From Pseudorhodoplanes sp. (lineage in GTDB: Bacteria > Pseudomonadota > Alphaproteobacteria > Rhizobiales > Xanthobacteraceae), in NCBI GenBank assembly GCA_032027085.1, contig JAVSMS010000001.1, positions 1,504,332 through 1,568,331 on the forward strand: DNA of 64,000 nucleotides. The letters are read 5' to 3'. Shown here one piece after another: positions 35,030 through 44,660 of the stretch. Position 1 is the stretch's first letter. Each line of letters begins with the position of its first letter. The notes beneath the pieces were generated by a model. It worked only from the letters and a program-made list of their open reading frames with translations. It ran no database searches and was not told the DNA's origin. Made by a program: the position numbers and the translations under genes.

Positions 35030-36745
35030 ATGACTTCGTCAGCCCAGAAGAAGGCCGCAACAGCTCCGACCAAAATCGCCGCCGAGTTTTTCCTTGAATC
35101 GCTGGCTCAGCACGGCGTCGATTATTGCTTCATCAATCCGGGCACGGATTTTCCGCCGATCGTCGAAGCCTATCTCCGCGCCAGGCGCAGCAATCACAAG
35201 GTGCCTGAGCCCGTTCTGGTTCCGCACGAGAATCTCGCCGTGGCCATGGCGCATGGCGTCTATCTGGTGACCGGCCGGCCGCAGGCCGTGATGGTGCATG
35301 TCAATGTCGGTACCGCCAACACCGTCAACAACATCGCCAACCTCGCGCGCGACCGCGCGCCGGTCATCGTCGCCGCCGGACGCACGCCTTTCACCGAGAA
35401 GGGGCATTTCGGATCGCGCACGCGTCCGATTCACTGGGCGCAGGAGATGTTCGACCAGGCTGGCATGGTGCGCGAACTGGTGAAATGGGACTATGAGCTG
35501 CGCATGCCCGAGCAGATCGGCGATGTGGTGGCACGCGCGTATGAAATGGCGATGACCAGCCCGCGCGGACCGGTCTATCTGGTGCTGCCGCGCGAACCGC
35601 TCTCGGCGCCACTGCTCGATTACACCCCGGAAAAGCTGCGCGCCCTGCCCGCCCCGCCCGCTCCCGATCTGCAATCCATTGCGAAGCTTGCCGAGTGGAT
35701 CGCGGCTGCGGAGAGGCCGGTCATTCTCAATGCAGCCGCGGGCGACGCAAGGGCTATCGACATCCTCGGCCGCATCGCGAACGACTATGCAATCCCCGTG
35801 GTAGCGCATTATTCGCGCGTGATGGCGTTGCCCGCGAGCCACCCCATGCACTTTGGCTATGATTCCGCGGCGATGCTGGCGGAAGCCGATCTCGCGGTGG
35901 TGATCGAATGCGACGTGCCCTATCACCCGCATCTAACGCAACCCGCCGCGAATTGCCGCTTTGCGCATATCGGCGAAGATACCGTCTATCAGCGCTATCC
36001 CATGCGCAGCTTCCCGACCGACCTGGCGATTACTGCAACCGCATCGCGGGCACTGGAGGCGCTTGAAGGCGCGCTCGCAAAACACAGGCCGGCGATGCAA
36101 TCGCGTATTGACGCGCGCCGCGGCCCGCTTGTCGAGCGCGCCAAAGCGCGGCGGGTGAAAGCGGCAGCGACGATACAGGCGGACGATCGGATCACGCCGG
36201 AATTCCTCAGCCGCATGATCGGCGAAGTGCTCGGTGACGACGCCGTCATCTTTAACGAATATCCGCTGCGGCTGGAGCATTGCCCGCGCGAGAAGCCGGG
36301 TACCTTCTTCGCGGCGAGTCCGGCCGGCGGTCTCGGCTGGGGACTGGGCGCCGCGATGGGCGCCAAGCTGGCCGCGCCGGACAAACTCATCGTCGCCACG
36401 CTCGGCGATGGCGTCTATCTTTTCACCAATCCGACCGTGTCGCATTGGGTCGGCGAAAAATACAAACTTCCGGTCCTCACCATTATTTTCAACAACCAGC
36501 GATACGGCGCGGTGCGCAACGCGACGCTGTCAATGTTCAAGGACGGCGTTGCGGGTGAAGATGACGGTCGTTTCCTTGCCGATCTCGACCCGGGCGCCCC
36601 GTATGAGGAATTGGCCAGGGCGCAGGGCGCGTTCGCCGAGCGTGTGGACAGACCTCAGGATCTTGCAGACGCATTGCAGCGGGCACGGGACGCTGTCATG
36701 AACGACAGGAAACAGGCGCTGCTCAACGTGATCTGTCCGTATTGA
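35030..36745 (+). CDS. ThDP-dependent enzyme of the acetolactate synthase/decarboxylase family
   Basis: 571 residues. The PYR domain carries the ThDP-activating glutamate Glu67 (VLVPHENLAVAMAHG), then VHVNVGTANTVNNIANLARD, a central domain (AAERPVILNAAAGDARAIDIL), and the PP domain with Gly459-Asp460-Gly461 (LGDGVYLF) and NN about 26 residues later (IIFNNQRYG), the Mg-ThDP motif. Its substrate is not readable: benzoylformate decarboxylase, acetolactate synthase and carboligase relatives all share these features. Placed between the TAXI receptors and the TRAP permease, it probably acts on the imported compound, perhaps a 2-oxo acid. I start at ATG 35030 with AAGGAC upstream; ATG 35015 is also possible. 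Confidence 0.86.
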   Translation: MTSSAQKKAATAPTKIAAEFFLESLAQHGVDYCFINPGTDFPPIVEAYLRARRSNHKVPEPVLVPHENLAVAMAHGVYLVTGRPQAVMVHVNVGTANTVNNIANLARDRAPVIVAAGRTPFTEKGHFGSRTRPIHWAQEMFDQAGMVRELVKWDYELRMPEQIGDVVARAYEMAMTSPRGPVYLVLPREPLSAPLLDYTPEKLRALPAPPAPDLQSIAKLAEWIAAAERPVILNAAAGDARAIDILGRIANDYAIPVVAHYSRVMALPASHPMHFGYDSAAMLAEADLAVVIECDVPYHPHLTQPAANCRFAHIGEDTVYQRYPMRSFPTDLAITATASRALEALEGALAKHRPAMQSRIDARRGPLVERAKARRVKAAATIQADDRITPEFLSRMIGEVLGDDAVIFNEYPLRLEHCPREKPGTFFAASPAGGLGWGLGAAMGAKLAAPDKLIVATLGDGVYLFTNPTVSHWVGEKYKLPVLTIIFNNQRYGAVRNATLSMFKDGVAGEDDGRFLADLDPGAPYEELARAQGAFAERVDRPQDLADALQRARDAVMNDRKQALLNVICPY

Positions 36746-36883
36746 AAGAGTGAGATCGCATGTGGACAGGCGCTGCGGCAACGTCGAGCCGTCCCTTTAA
36801 GGAATGGTCAATTGAGTGCTTGCAGCACGGTTACGCCGCATGCGTTGATGTTAAGCGGTCGGGCGGAAGACAAGGGGATCCGG

Positions 36884-38833
36884 GTGTCTAACAAGCTGCT
36901 GAATATGTGGATGGTCGCGATGCGCGCGGCGATCGTCTCTATCGTGGTGATCTGGATCGCCAATATTCCCGGACGCCTGCAGATTCCCCTGTTTACCGAG
37001 CAACTGCTTGCCGCCGTGCTCGGCCTCGCACTCGCGCTTTGCTTTCTCACATTTCCTTTTTCGTCGAAAACGACGGGCGAAGAGGCCATCGTTGCCAAAG
37101 TCATAGAGGGCGAGCAAAACCAGGTTGGGTGGATCGACATCATTCTGGCCCTGCTCAGCCTCGGCACGTGCTTCTATGTCGCCGTCCGCTATCCCGATCT
37201 CATCATCGAATTGGCGACCCGGCCAGTCAGCGGCGTTGTCATTGCCGCCATTATCGTGGCGCTCGTGTTCGAAGCGAGCCGCCGCGTCACCGGCTGGGCG
37301 CTGGCGCTGATCGTTCTCGCGCTGTGCGTGCACGCGCTGTTCGGCTGGATGCTGCCGGAACAATTTGCCAGCCGCCCGATCTCGGTCAGTCGGCTGCTGG
37401 TCTATCTTGGCATTGATACCAACGCGCTTCTCGGCAACACGCTGCAGATCGCAGTCGTCGTCGTCATACCCTTCATCATTATGGGGCAGGTGCTTTCGCG
37501 CTGCGGCGGCTCTGACTTCTTCGCTGATCTTGCCGCCTCACTGATGGGGCATTTCCGCGGCGGCGCGGCGAAGATCGCGGTCGTCGGCTCGGCCTTTTTC
37601 GGCATGATTTCCGGCAGCGCCGTCGCCAATGTTGCAAGTGTCGGCAGCATCACCATCCCGTTAATGAAGCGCGCCGGGTTCAGAGGCACTTTGGCGGCGG
37701 GCATCGAATCCGTCGGTTCAACCGGCGGCCAGATCTGTCCACCGGTGATGGGCGCCGCCGCGTTCCTGATGGCTGAATATCTGCAGGTGCCCTACAGCGA
37801 GGTGATGGTGGCGGCGATCATCCCCGCCTTCCTGTTTTACACGGCGCTGTTCCTGCAGGTCGATCTGGAATCGGCCAAGCTCGGCATTGTCGGGCAGCCG
37901 CGGGAGACGCTGCCGTCGGTCTGGGTGGTGCTGCGCACCGGCTGGCACTTCATCATTCCGTTCGTGGTGCTGGTCGGCGGTCTCCTTTGGGCCAATATGG
38001 AAGCGGAATACGCCGCTGTGCTGGCGACGCTGGTGCTGATTGCACTCGCCATGACGGTGAAGCACAACGGCCGCCGCATGAGCCCGCGCGAAGCGCTGTC
38101 CGCCGTTGTCAGCGCCGGCGGTGCGGTCATCGACATCATCGTCATCACGGCCATTGCCGGCATCCTGATCGGCGCCATGACCATCACCGGCGTATCCTTC
38201 TCGCTGACCCAGCAATTGCTGACCGCCAGCGGTGACAGCCTGGTGATCCTGCTGGTCCTGACGGCGTTCGTGTCCTTCATTCTCGGGCTGCCGCTGCCGA
38301 CCGTCGGCGTCTATGTCATCCTGGCGACACTGGCGGCACCGGCACTGGTGCAGGCCGGTCTGACCCCAATGCAGGCGCACATGTTCGTGCTGTTCAACGG
38401 CATTCTCGGCATGGTGACGCCGCCGGTTGCGCTCGCCGCCTTCGCCGCTGCCACCATCGCGCGCTCCGACCAGTGGAAGACAGGTTGGACGGCGATGCGG
38501 CTGAGCTGGTGCGCCTACTTCATTCCCTTCATGTTCGCTTACTCGGCACCGCTGTTGATGATCGGGAGCTGGACGGCCGTTCTGGTTGCCTTTGCCGATG
38601 CCATGCTCGGCATCTTCCTCGGCACACTCGCGGTCGTCGGCTATTTCATGGCGCCCATTCCGGCGCCGTTCCGGGTTCTCTATGCAATCCTTGCGGCGCT
38701 CGTGTTGCTGCCCTCCGCCGCGTTCGGCGGTACCAACATGGTCGGCATCGCGGCCACCGCCATCGGCTTGGCGGCGATCGGCTACGAAATCATGCGCGGC
38801 CGCTCCACGTCCCGCGCCGCCATTCCGTCCTGA
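36884..38833 (+). CDS. Fused TRAP permease (DctQ-DctM type) for TAXI receptors
   Basis: 649 residues from GTG 36884, where AAGGGGA sits six bases upstream. TTG 36812 and ATG 36848 are in frame and would add up to 24 residues with no homology. Four or five N-terminal helices (DctQ-like, about 15-150) lead into the DctM part: VVVVIPFIIMGQVLSRCGGSDFF, FFGMISGSAVANVASVGSIT, ESVGSTGGQICPPVMGAAAF, LGLPLPTVGVYVILATLAAP and FNGILGMVTPPVALAAFAAA. The QICPPVMGAAAF and MVTPPVALA loops are the two transport hairpins. It serves the receptors encoded at 33049 and 34045. The amidohydrolase follows 42 bases later. Confidence 0.9.
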   Translation: MSNKLLNMWMVAMRAAIVSIVVIWIANIPGRLQIPLFTEQLLAAVLGLALALCFLTFPFSSKTTGEEAIVAKVIEGEQNQVGWIDIILALLSLGTCFYVAVRYPDLIIELATRPVSGVVIAAIIVALVFEASRRVTGWALALIVLALCVHALFGWMLPEQFASRPISVSRLLVYLGIDTNALLGNTLQIAVVVVIPFIIMGQVLSRCGGSDFFADLAASLMGHFRGGAAKIAVVGSAFFGMISGSAVANVASVGSITIPLMKRAGFRGTLAAGIESVGSTGGQICPPVMGAAAFLMAEYLQVPYSEVMVAAIIPAFLFYTALFLQVDLESAKLGIVGQPRETLPSVWVVLRTGWHFIIPFVVLVGGLLWANMEAEYAAVLATLVLIALAMTVKHNGRRMSPREALSAVVSAGGAVIDIIVITAIAGILIGAMTITGVSFSLTQQLLTASGDSLVILLVLTAFVSFILGLPLPTVGVYVILATLAAPALVQAGLTPMQAHMFVLFNGILGMVTPPVALAAFAAATIARSDQWKTGWTAMRLSWCAYFIPFMFAYSAPLLMIGSWTAVLVAFADAMLGIFLGTLAVVGYFMAPIPAPFRVLYAILAALVLLPSAAFGGTNMVGIAATAIGLAAIGYEIMRGRSTSRAAIPS

Positions 38834-38875
38834 CTTTCATCAACACCAGCAAGAAGAAAACGGAGAATTCTTCAC

Positions 38876-39898
38876 ATGATGCGCATCGATGCCTTCAACC
38901 ACTTCTTTCCCAAGAAATACTTCGACAAGCTGCTGGCAAGCGGCATGCCGGATATGGGCAAGCGGGTCACCAACATTCCGGCGCTGCACGATATCGATCT
39001 TCGCCGCAAGATCGTGGACTCGTTTCCGAATTACAAGCAGGTGCTTTCGCTCGCCGCTCCCCCGCTCGAAGTGCTGGCGAAAGGCGATCCGAACGTGGCG
39101 GTTGAATGGGCGAAGATCGGCAATGACGGCCTCGCCGAGCTATGCCAGAAATATCCGGATCAGTTTGCCGGTTTCATCGCGCAGACGCCGCTGATCGCAA
39201 AGGATGCAGGTATCGGCGAGACCGAGCGCGCGATCAAAGAGCTCGGCGCCTGCGGAACGCAAATTTTCACCAATGTCGCCGGCAAGCCCCTCAACCGGCC
39301 GGAATTCCGTCCGTTCTTCGCGGCGATGGAAAAACTGGACAAGCCGATCTGGACGCATCCGGCGCGCGCCGCCAACTTCCCCGATTATCTCGACGAGAAG
39401 AAATCGCACTACGAAATCTGGTGGACATTCGGCTGGGCCTATGAAACGGCGGCGATGATGGCGCACCTGGTCTTCTCGAAGATCATGGACGATCATCCGA
39501 AGCTGAAGGTAATCGTGCATCATTTCGGCTCGATCGTGCCGACGCTGGAGGGCCGGGTGGGGCCCGGCTGGGATCAGCTTGGCTCGCGTACGTCGGACGA
39601 GGATTACGGCGCGCTGTTGAAGAGCCTGAAGAAGCGCCCGCTCGACTATTTCAAGCACGACTTCTATCCGGATACCGCGACCTTCACCTCGGAAGGCGCG
39701 ATGCGGCTCGGCTTCGGCTTCTTCGATCTCGACAAGGTGATCTTCGCGTCCGACTGCCCGTTCGACCCGGAAAAGGGCACCATGTATATCCGCGAAACCC
39801 TGCGGATTCTGGATGAATACGGGATGCCGAAAGAAGACCTTGAGAAAGTCTATTACAAGAACCTCGAGCGGATCACCGGCAAGGTCTTCGTCAAGTAA
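38876..39898 (+). CDS. Amidohydrolase-2 family protein (ACMSD/decarboxylase-like)
   Basis: 340 residues of a TIM-barrel amidohydrolase related to aminocarboxymuconate-semialdehyde and resorcylate decarboxylases. The first metal motif, usually HxH, reads IDAFNHFFP, so Phe7 replaces the first His while His9 stays. Other expected ligands remain: IWTHPA, VHHFGSIVP and FASDCPFD. Family members decarboxylate or hydrolyse aromatic or ring-cleaved acids using a divalent metal. It is the last gene of the IorAB-TAXI-ThDP-TRAP run. Hydrolase or decarboxylase cannot be decided from sequence. CGGAG lies about 13 bases before ATG 38876; the adjacent ATG 38879 gives a closer alternative. Confidence 0.85.
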   Translation: MMRIDAFNHFFPKKYFDKLLASGMPDMGKRVTNIPALHDIDLRRKIVDSFPNYKQVLSLAAPPLEVLAKGDPNVAVEWAKIGNDGLAELCQKYPDQFAGFIAQTPLIAKDAGIGETERAIKELGACGTQIFTNVAGKPLNRPEFRPFFAAMEKLDKPIWTHPARAANFPDYLDEKKSHYEIWWTFGWAYETAAMMAHLVFSKIMDDHPKLKVIVHHFGSIVPTLEGRVGPGWDQLGSRTSDEDYGALLKSLKKRPLDYFKHDFYPDTATFTSEGAMRLGFGFFDLDKVIFASDCPFDPEKGTMYIRETLRILDEYGMPKEDLEKVYYKNLERITGKVFVK

Positions 39899-39915
39899 CA
39901 ATCTGCATCTCGCGC

Positions 39916-40018
39916 CATCCGGAGGTGCGAGCGCTGAAGGCGCGAGCCTCGAAGGACGACGGCGCCAGCCGTTCAACCTTCGAGGACCGCGCCGCGCACG
40001 GCCATCTCAGGATGCCGG
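39916..40018. repeat. CATCC...GCCTCGAAGG repeat, two copies in inverted orientation
   Basis: Copy A (39916-39962) runs CATCCGGAGGTGCGAGC to GCCTCGAAGGACGACGG; copy B (about 39969-40018) is the same type reversed (CCTTCGAGG to CTCAGGATGCCGG). Relatives are at 17795-17835 and 685-701. It fills most of the 186-base gap before mutS. Confidence 0.65.
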
Positions 40019-40084
40019 AGCCGAGCTTGTGGGTTTCGCATATGTCAGGTGAAACGCCGGCGGCCTTTTGCTAGCGTGCCACCG

Positions 40085-42853
40085 ATGGCCATTGCGAGTT
40101 CCAAAGCCGCGCCCGCCGAAAACACCGCGCCGGCGCCCGTCGACGCCGCCTGCGTCACGCCCATAGCGCCCAGCGACAGCGCGCGCGTGACTCCAATGAT
40201 GGAGCAATATCTCAAGATCAAGACCGCGCATCCGAATTCGCTTCTGTTCTATCGTATGGGCGATTTCTACGAATTGTTCTTCGAGGACGCCGAAGTCGCC
40301 TCGCGCACGCTCGGTATCGTATTGACGAAACGAGGGAAACACCTCGGCAGCGATATCCCGATGTGCGGCGTGCCGGTGGAGCGATCGGAAGAATATCTGC
40401 ACAAGCTCATTGCGGCAGGCCACAGAGTGGCCGTTTGCGAGCAGATGGAGGACCCGGCCGAGGCGAAAAAGCGCGGCGGGAAAAGCGTCGTGAAGCGCGG
40501 CGTGGTGCGCCTTGTTACGCCCGGCACGCTCACCGAGGACACGCTGCTCGATGCGACGAGCAACAACTTCCTGCTCTCCATCGCCCGGTCAAGATCTTCC
40601 TCGGCCGGGGAACCCGGAATGCTGGGGCTTTCCTGGATCGATATCTCCACCGGCGAATTCCGCATCGCCGAATGCGAGCCGAACGGTCTTCCGGCGGAAA
40701 TCGCAAGACTCGATCCCGGCGAGATCATCGTCTCCGACGCGCTCTATGCCGATCCGGATTTTGCGCCGCTATTCCGCTCCCTCGAACATGTCATGCCGCT
40801 CACGCGGGACGTCTTCGACGGTGCGACGGCGGAGCGTCGGCTTGCGGACTTCTTCAGCGTCGCGACCACCGACAGCTTCGGCACACTGAGCCGGCTGGAG
40901 CTGATCGCGGCGGCGGCCTGCGTGACCTATATCGAGCGCACGCAGCTCGGAAAGCGTCCGCCGCTCTCACCGCCGTTGCGCGAAAGCGCGGGCGCGACGA
41001 TGTCGATCGATTCGGCGACGCGGGCCAATCTTGAGCTGATGCGTACCCTCCCGGGCGAGCGGCGCGGCTCCTTGCTCGACACCATCGACCGCACGGTGAC
41101 GGCGGCCGGTTCGCGGCTTTTGGCGCAACGCCTGGCCGCGCCGCTCACCGACCCTGCCGCCATTGCACGCAGGCTGGATGCGGTCGACACTTTCCTTAAT
41201 GACAGCGCTGCGCGCAGCGACAGCCGCGAGCGTCTGAAGGCTGCGCCCGATCTCGCGCGCGCTCTCTCGCGCCTCGCGCTGACGCGCGGCGGCCCGCGCG
41301 ATCTCGCCGCCATCCGCGACGGGCTTCTGGCTGCGTCTGAACTTGCGCAACGCCTGACCGCACTCAGCGACACACCGGACGAGATCGCCGACGCGATGGT
41401 CGCCTTGCGCCGCCCCGATACGTCGCTTGCAAGAACGCTGTCCGCCGCGCTCGCCGACGAATTGCCATTGTTCAAACGCGACGGCGGTTTCGTGCGCGAG
41501 GGCTTCGATTCAACGCTGGACGAGACGCGCGCCTTGCGCGACCAGTCCCGCCGGGTGATTGCGCAATTGCAGGCCGGCTATTGCGACGAGACGGGCATCC
41601 GCGCGCTGAAAATTCGGCACAATAATGTGCTCGGCTATTTCGTCGAGGTGACCGCGCAGCATGGCGAGAAGCTGATGGCGCCGCCGCTCAATGCGCGCTT
41701 CATTCATCGCCAGACGCTCGCCGGACAGGTGCGCTTCACCACCACCGAGCTCGGCGAACTGGAAGCCAAGATCGTCAGCGCCGCCGATCGCGCGCTCGGA
41801 CTTGAGCTTGAGATTTTCGAGCGGCTGGCCGGCGAGGTCGTTGCGGCGAGCCGCGAGATCAAGGCTGCGGCGGAGGCGCTCGCCATTCTGGACGTGGACA
41901 GCGCGCTGGCGACACTGGCAGCGGAGCAGGATTATACGCGGCCGGAAATCGATACCTCGCTGTGTTTCACGATCGAAGGCGGGCGACATCCTGTGGTCGA
42001 GCAGGCGTTGGCCCGCAGCGAACCATTCATCGCCAATGACTGCGACCTTTCCCCGCCGGAAAAGGGAAAAGCCGGCCGCATCTGGCTTCTCACCGGCCCC
42101 AACATGGCCGGCAAATCCACCTTCCTGCGGCAGAACGCCCTCATTGCGGTGCTTGCGCAGATGGGGTCGTTCGTACCGGCGAAGCGTGCGCAGATCGGCG
42201 TCGTCGACCGTCTGTTCTCGCGCGTCGGCGCCGCTGACGATCTGGCGCGCGGACGCTCGACCTTCATGGTGGAGATGGTGGAGACCGCCGCCATTCTCAA
42301 TCAGGCGGGCGAACGCTCGCTGGTCATCCTCGACGAAATCGGCCGCGGCACTGCGACCTTCGATGGTCTCTCGATCGCCTGGGCGTCTATCGAGCATCTG
42401 CACGAGGCCAATCGCTGCCGTGCCCTGTTTGCCACGCATTATCACGAGCTGACCGCGCTCGCATCAAAGCTGCCGCGTCTGCACAACGCGACGATGCGGG
42501 TGAAGGAATGGCAGGGCGACGTCGTGTTCCTGCACGAGGTGGTGCCCGGCGCCGCCGACCGCTCCTACGGCATCCAGGTGGCGAAGCTCGCAGGCCTGCC
42601 GCCGAGCGTGATCGAGCGCGCCAAGCTGATCCTTGCGGAACTCGAATCGGAAGAGCGCAAGGCACCGATCAAGGGTTTCGACGACCTGCCGCTGTTTCAA
42701 GCCGCGCGCTCTGCTCCTGCGGCCTCGGCGGATTCACCGCTCGACAAGCTGGCCGCCGCGCTGGAAGCATTGCATCCGGACGAGATGTCGCCGCGAGAGG
42801 CGCTGGATGCGCTCTATGCGCTCAAGGGAAGGCTGCGAGACTTAAAAAACTAG
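40085..42853 (+). CDS. mutS: DNA mismatch repair protein MutS
   Basis: 922 residues. Mismatch-binding domain I at about 35-150 contains the Phe-x-Glu motif ([12 protein letters not shown]). Connector and lever domains follow ([25 protein letters not shown]), the clamp at about 450-550, and the ATPase with Walker [10 protein letters not shown], then [19 protein letters not shown], Walker [16 protein letters not shown] and the ATHYHEL switch. It recognises mispairs and recruits MutL. The start is uncertain: ATG 40085 is used; GTG 40049 would add 12 residues. The Ala/Pro-rich first 35 residues are typical of alphaproteobacterial MutS. Not part of the catabolic island. Confidence 0.95.
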   Translation: MAIASSKAAPAENTAPAPVDAACVTPIAPSDSARVTPMMEQYLKIKTAHPNSLLFYRMGDFYELFFEDAEVASRTLGIVLTKRGKHLGSDIPMCGVPVERSEEYLHKLIAAGHRVAVCEQMEDPAEAKKRGGKSVVKRGVVRLVTPGTLTEDTLLDATSNNFLLSIARSRSSSAGEPGMLGLSWIDISTGEFRIAECEPNGLPAEIARLDPGEIIVSDALYADPDFAPLFRSLEHVMPLTRDVFDGATAERRLADFFSVATTDSFGTLSRLELIAAAACVTYIERTQLGKRPPLSPPLRESAGATMSIDSATRANLELMRTLPGERRGSLLDTIDRTVTAAGSRLLAQRLAAPLTDPAAIARRLDAVDTFLNDSAARSDSRERLKAAPDLARALSRLALTRGGPRDLAAIRDGLLAASELAQRLTALSDTPDEIADAMVALRRPDTSLARTLSAALADELPLFKRDGGFVREGFDSTLDETRALRDQSRRVIAQLQAGYCDETGIRALKIRHNNVLGYFVEVTAQHGEKLMAPPLNARFIHRQTLAGQVRFTTTELGELEAKIVSAADRALGLELEIFERLAGEVVAASREIKAAAEALAILDVDSALATLAAEQDYTRPEIDTSLCFTIEGGRHPVVEQALARSEPFIANDCDLSPPEKGKAGRIWLLTGPNMAGKSTFLRQNALIAVLAQMGSFVPAKRAQIGVVDRLFSRVGAADDLARGRSTFMVEMVETAAILNQAGERSLVILDEIGRGTATFDGLSIAWASIEHLHEANRCRALFATHYHELTALASKLPRLHNATMRVKEWQGDVVFLHEVVPGAADRSYGIQVAKLAGLPPSVIERAKLILAELESEERKAPIKGFDDLPLFQAARSAPAASADSPLDKLAAALEALHPDEMSPREALDALYALKGRLRDLKN

Positions 42854-43662
42854 AGCGGTACGCCGGCTCTGCGCAGCAGCAAAACGCCCGCATTCCACGA
42901 CACTGAAAAAGCAAGCGCGAGCAGCAATCCGATCGGTGCGCCGACCGGCACCGCCGTCAGATACAGCACCGCCATGCACAGGCTGAAACCAAGCAGGCCG
43001 ACCAGGCTGTGCGCCATCACCGCAGCGGTGGCCTTGCCGCCCACACGGCGATGCAGGATGAACATGGTGGATGTGAAGGTGGCCGGGAAGGAGGCAAGGA
43101 TGCCCGTCCGCTCCGGACCGATGGTGAAGCTGAGCGTGACCACCGCCGCTATCAGGATGCTGACGATGATCGCCCGCAGCAGCAATTCCGAAAGCCGCAA
43201 GGGCAGCCGCGGCATCGGCGCCTCGCGAAAGCGGCGGACAAAGAGGAAGAAGATCGCCACAGCAGCGACATTCATTAGAATGGCCGGCGTCAGGGTCCAC
43301 GTCGCTTGATTGAGCAGGAAGGTCGAAGCGAACCAGACCGCAAGACCGGCGCCCACACTGACGAAGCTGTTGAAACGCTGCGCCAGAAAGATGAACAGCA
43401 CGGTGTATAGAATGGTCGGCACGTTGTTGTAGACGCTGGTCAGCGCCGCGCGGGCGACGAAATCCGCATCGTGATCGAGCGCGATAAAGACATAAGCCGG
43501 GCCGGTCGAAATCGGCAGTGTGACAATGAGCGAGCCGATGAAAGGGCCGGCGCGCTCGGCCACCACGGTCGCGGTGATGACGAAGCCGGCGGCGATCGCC
43601 ATCTTGATTGCGAGCGTGAAGAGGAAATAGATGTCGGGGGACATGTTGAAATGTTCAGTCAT
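42850..43662 (-). CDS. Conserved multi-pass membrane protein, function unknown
   Basis: 270 residues with about eight to nine hydrophobic helices ([54 protein letters not shown], then paired helices to the C-terminus [14 protein letters not shown]). I do not recognise a named family; the [17 protein letters not shown] stretch looks like a conserved core. Start ATG 43662 or 43644, neither with a clear ribosome site; the open frame to 43764 runs through repeat DNA. It overlaps the last four bases of mutS on the opposite strand. Confidence 0.75.
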   Translation of the reverse strand: MTEHFNMSPDIYFLFTLAIKMAIAAGFVITATVVAERAGPFIGSLIVTLPISTGPAYVFIALDHDADFVARAALTSVYNNVPTILYTVLFIFLAQRFNSFVSVGAGLAVWFASTFLLNQATWTLTPAILMNVAAVAIFFLFVRRFREAPMPRLPLRLSELLLRAIIVSILIAAVVTLSFTIGPERTGILASFPATFTSTMFILHRRVGGKATAAVMAHSLVGLLGFSLCMAVLYLTAVPVGAPIGLLLALAFSVSWNAGVLLLRRAGVPL

Positions 43663-43800
43663 GCCCCGCGGGACACCGTTCACCTCTCGCCGCTGCGCGA
43701 AAGGAGGTCGGCTTCCGGGCGGAGCGAGGAAGCCGGGTGAAGGGCAATTGCACGGCAATTGCACGGCCCCTCACCCGGCTCGGACCTTCGGTCCTCGCCA

Positions 43801-43826
43801 CCCTCTCCCGCCCAAGCGGGAGAGGG
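43801..43826. repeat. CCCTCTCCCGC palindrome
   Basis: Perfect 11-bp stem (CCCTCTCCCGC / GCGGGAGAGGG) around CCAA, six bases beyond the OsmC gene stop (43832, minus strand), where it can terminate that transcript. Same family as 46332-46360, 62261-62285 and 62375-62398. Confidence 0.7.
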
Positions 43827-43831
43827 AAGCG

Positions 43832-44341
43832 TCACACCTTCTGCAAACTCACCGCCACCGGCGGGCCCGACTTGATGGTCTGATACACGACGCAATAGCG
43901 CTCGGTCAGCTTCAGCAGCTGATCGAGTTTTTCCTGCGGCGCGTCGGTTTCGACATCGAAGCGCAGGCGGATTTCACGGAAACCGACCGGCGCATCCTTG
44001 GCAACGCCGAGCGTGCCGCGGAAATCAAGATCGCCCTCGGCGGAGACGTGACCGGATTTGAGCGGAATTTCCAACGCGGTCGACACCGCCTTCAGAGTCA
44101 CGCCGGCGCAGGCAACCAGCGCCTCCAGCAGCATGTCGCCGGAGCACAGCTCCATGCCCGAGCCACCGGTCGCCGGATGCAGTCCCGCGACCGCCAGTGC
44201 GCGCCCGGTCTCCACCTTGCAGGCGATGTTCTGGTCGTCGAGCGTGCCCTTGGCGCGCAGCGTGATCAGCGCGGCCCCGGCGTCGGTCTTGTACTTGTCC
44301 TTGATCGGGGCCTGCATCGCCCTGAGTTCGGCTGCGTCCAT
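43832..44341 (-). CDS. OsmC/Ohr family protein
   Basis: 169 residues. The two redox cysteines of the family are present: one in LLEALVACAGVTLKAV and one in LTERYCVVYQTI, in the usual order of an OsmC peroxidase. The N-terminal third (ALITLRAKGTLDDQNIACKVETG) is the beta half. These proteins reduce organic or fatty-acid hydroperoxides with thiols. CAGGAG eight bases before ATG 44341 supports the start. The gene is followed by a palindrome terminator and stands alone; upstream is a 319-base stretch with only a pseudogene. Confidence 0.86.
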   Translation of the reverse strand: MDAAELRAMQAPIKDKYKTDAGAALITLRAKGTLDDQNIACKVETGRALAVAGLHPATGGSGMELCSGDMLLEALVACAGVTLKAVSTALEIPLKSGHVSAEGDLDFRGTLGVAKDAPVGFREIRLRFDVETDAPQEKLDQLLKLTERYCVVYQTIKSGPPVAVSLQKV

Positions 44342-44457
44342 GGATCAGCTCCTGCGAAAATCGAGCGGCAGACATAAGGGGTTTGGGCGGGTTTGACTAT
44401 ATGCCCGCGCGGCCGACCAGCGTTGCGTCTGGTCCACAGACCGGCGCTTAAACTTCG

Positions 44458-44630
44458 CTATCCAGCCGGTTTCCTGTCGCGCGTCGCATCGGAAAGTATC
44501 TGATTAGCTATTGCCGCTGCCTCGGCCGGCTTAATGCCGACCAGCGCCAGACATTCGATCATCCCGCCCGGATCGCATCATCGAATTGATCAAGCAAGCC
44601 GGCCTCGAAGAGACGCTCGTTGACGGTCAT
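44458..44630 (-). pseudogene. Small rhizobial hypothetical gene, frameshifted
   Basis: On the minus strand ATG 44630 opens MTVNERLFEAGLLDQFDDAI and stops after RAG; the sequence resumes one frame over as MIECLALVGIKPAEAAAIAN and ends before DRKPAG-stop at 44458. Together the two pieces resemble a roughly 60-residue protein of Rhizobiales (pattern: ERLF-A-LLD-FD-A, then a helix with A-AIA--IL-D). Overlap ATGA at the break could also allow translational coupling of two peptides, but a frameshift is simpler. The rest of the 44342-44660 stretch holds nothing I recognise. Confidence 0.55.
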
Positions 44631-44660
44631 TCCCCAGTGATCAGGCTTCCGCGCCACTGA

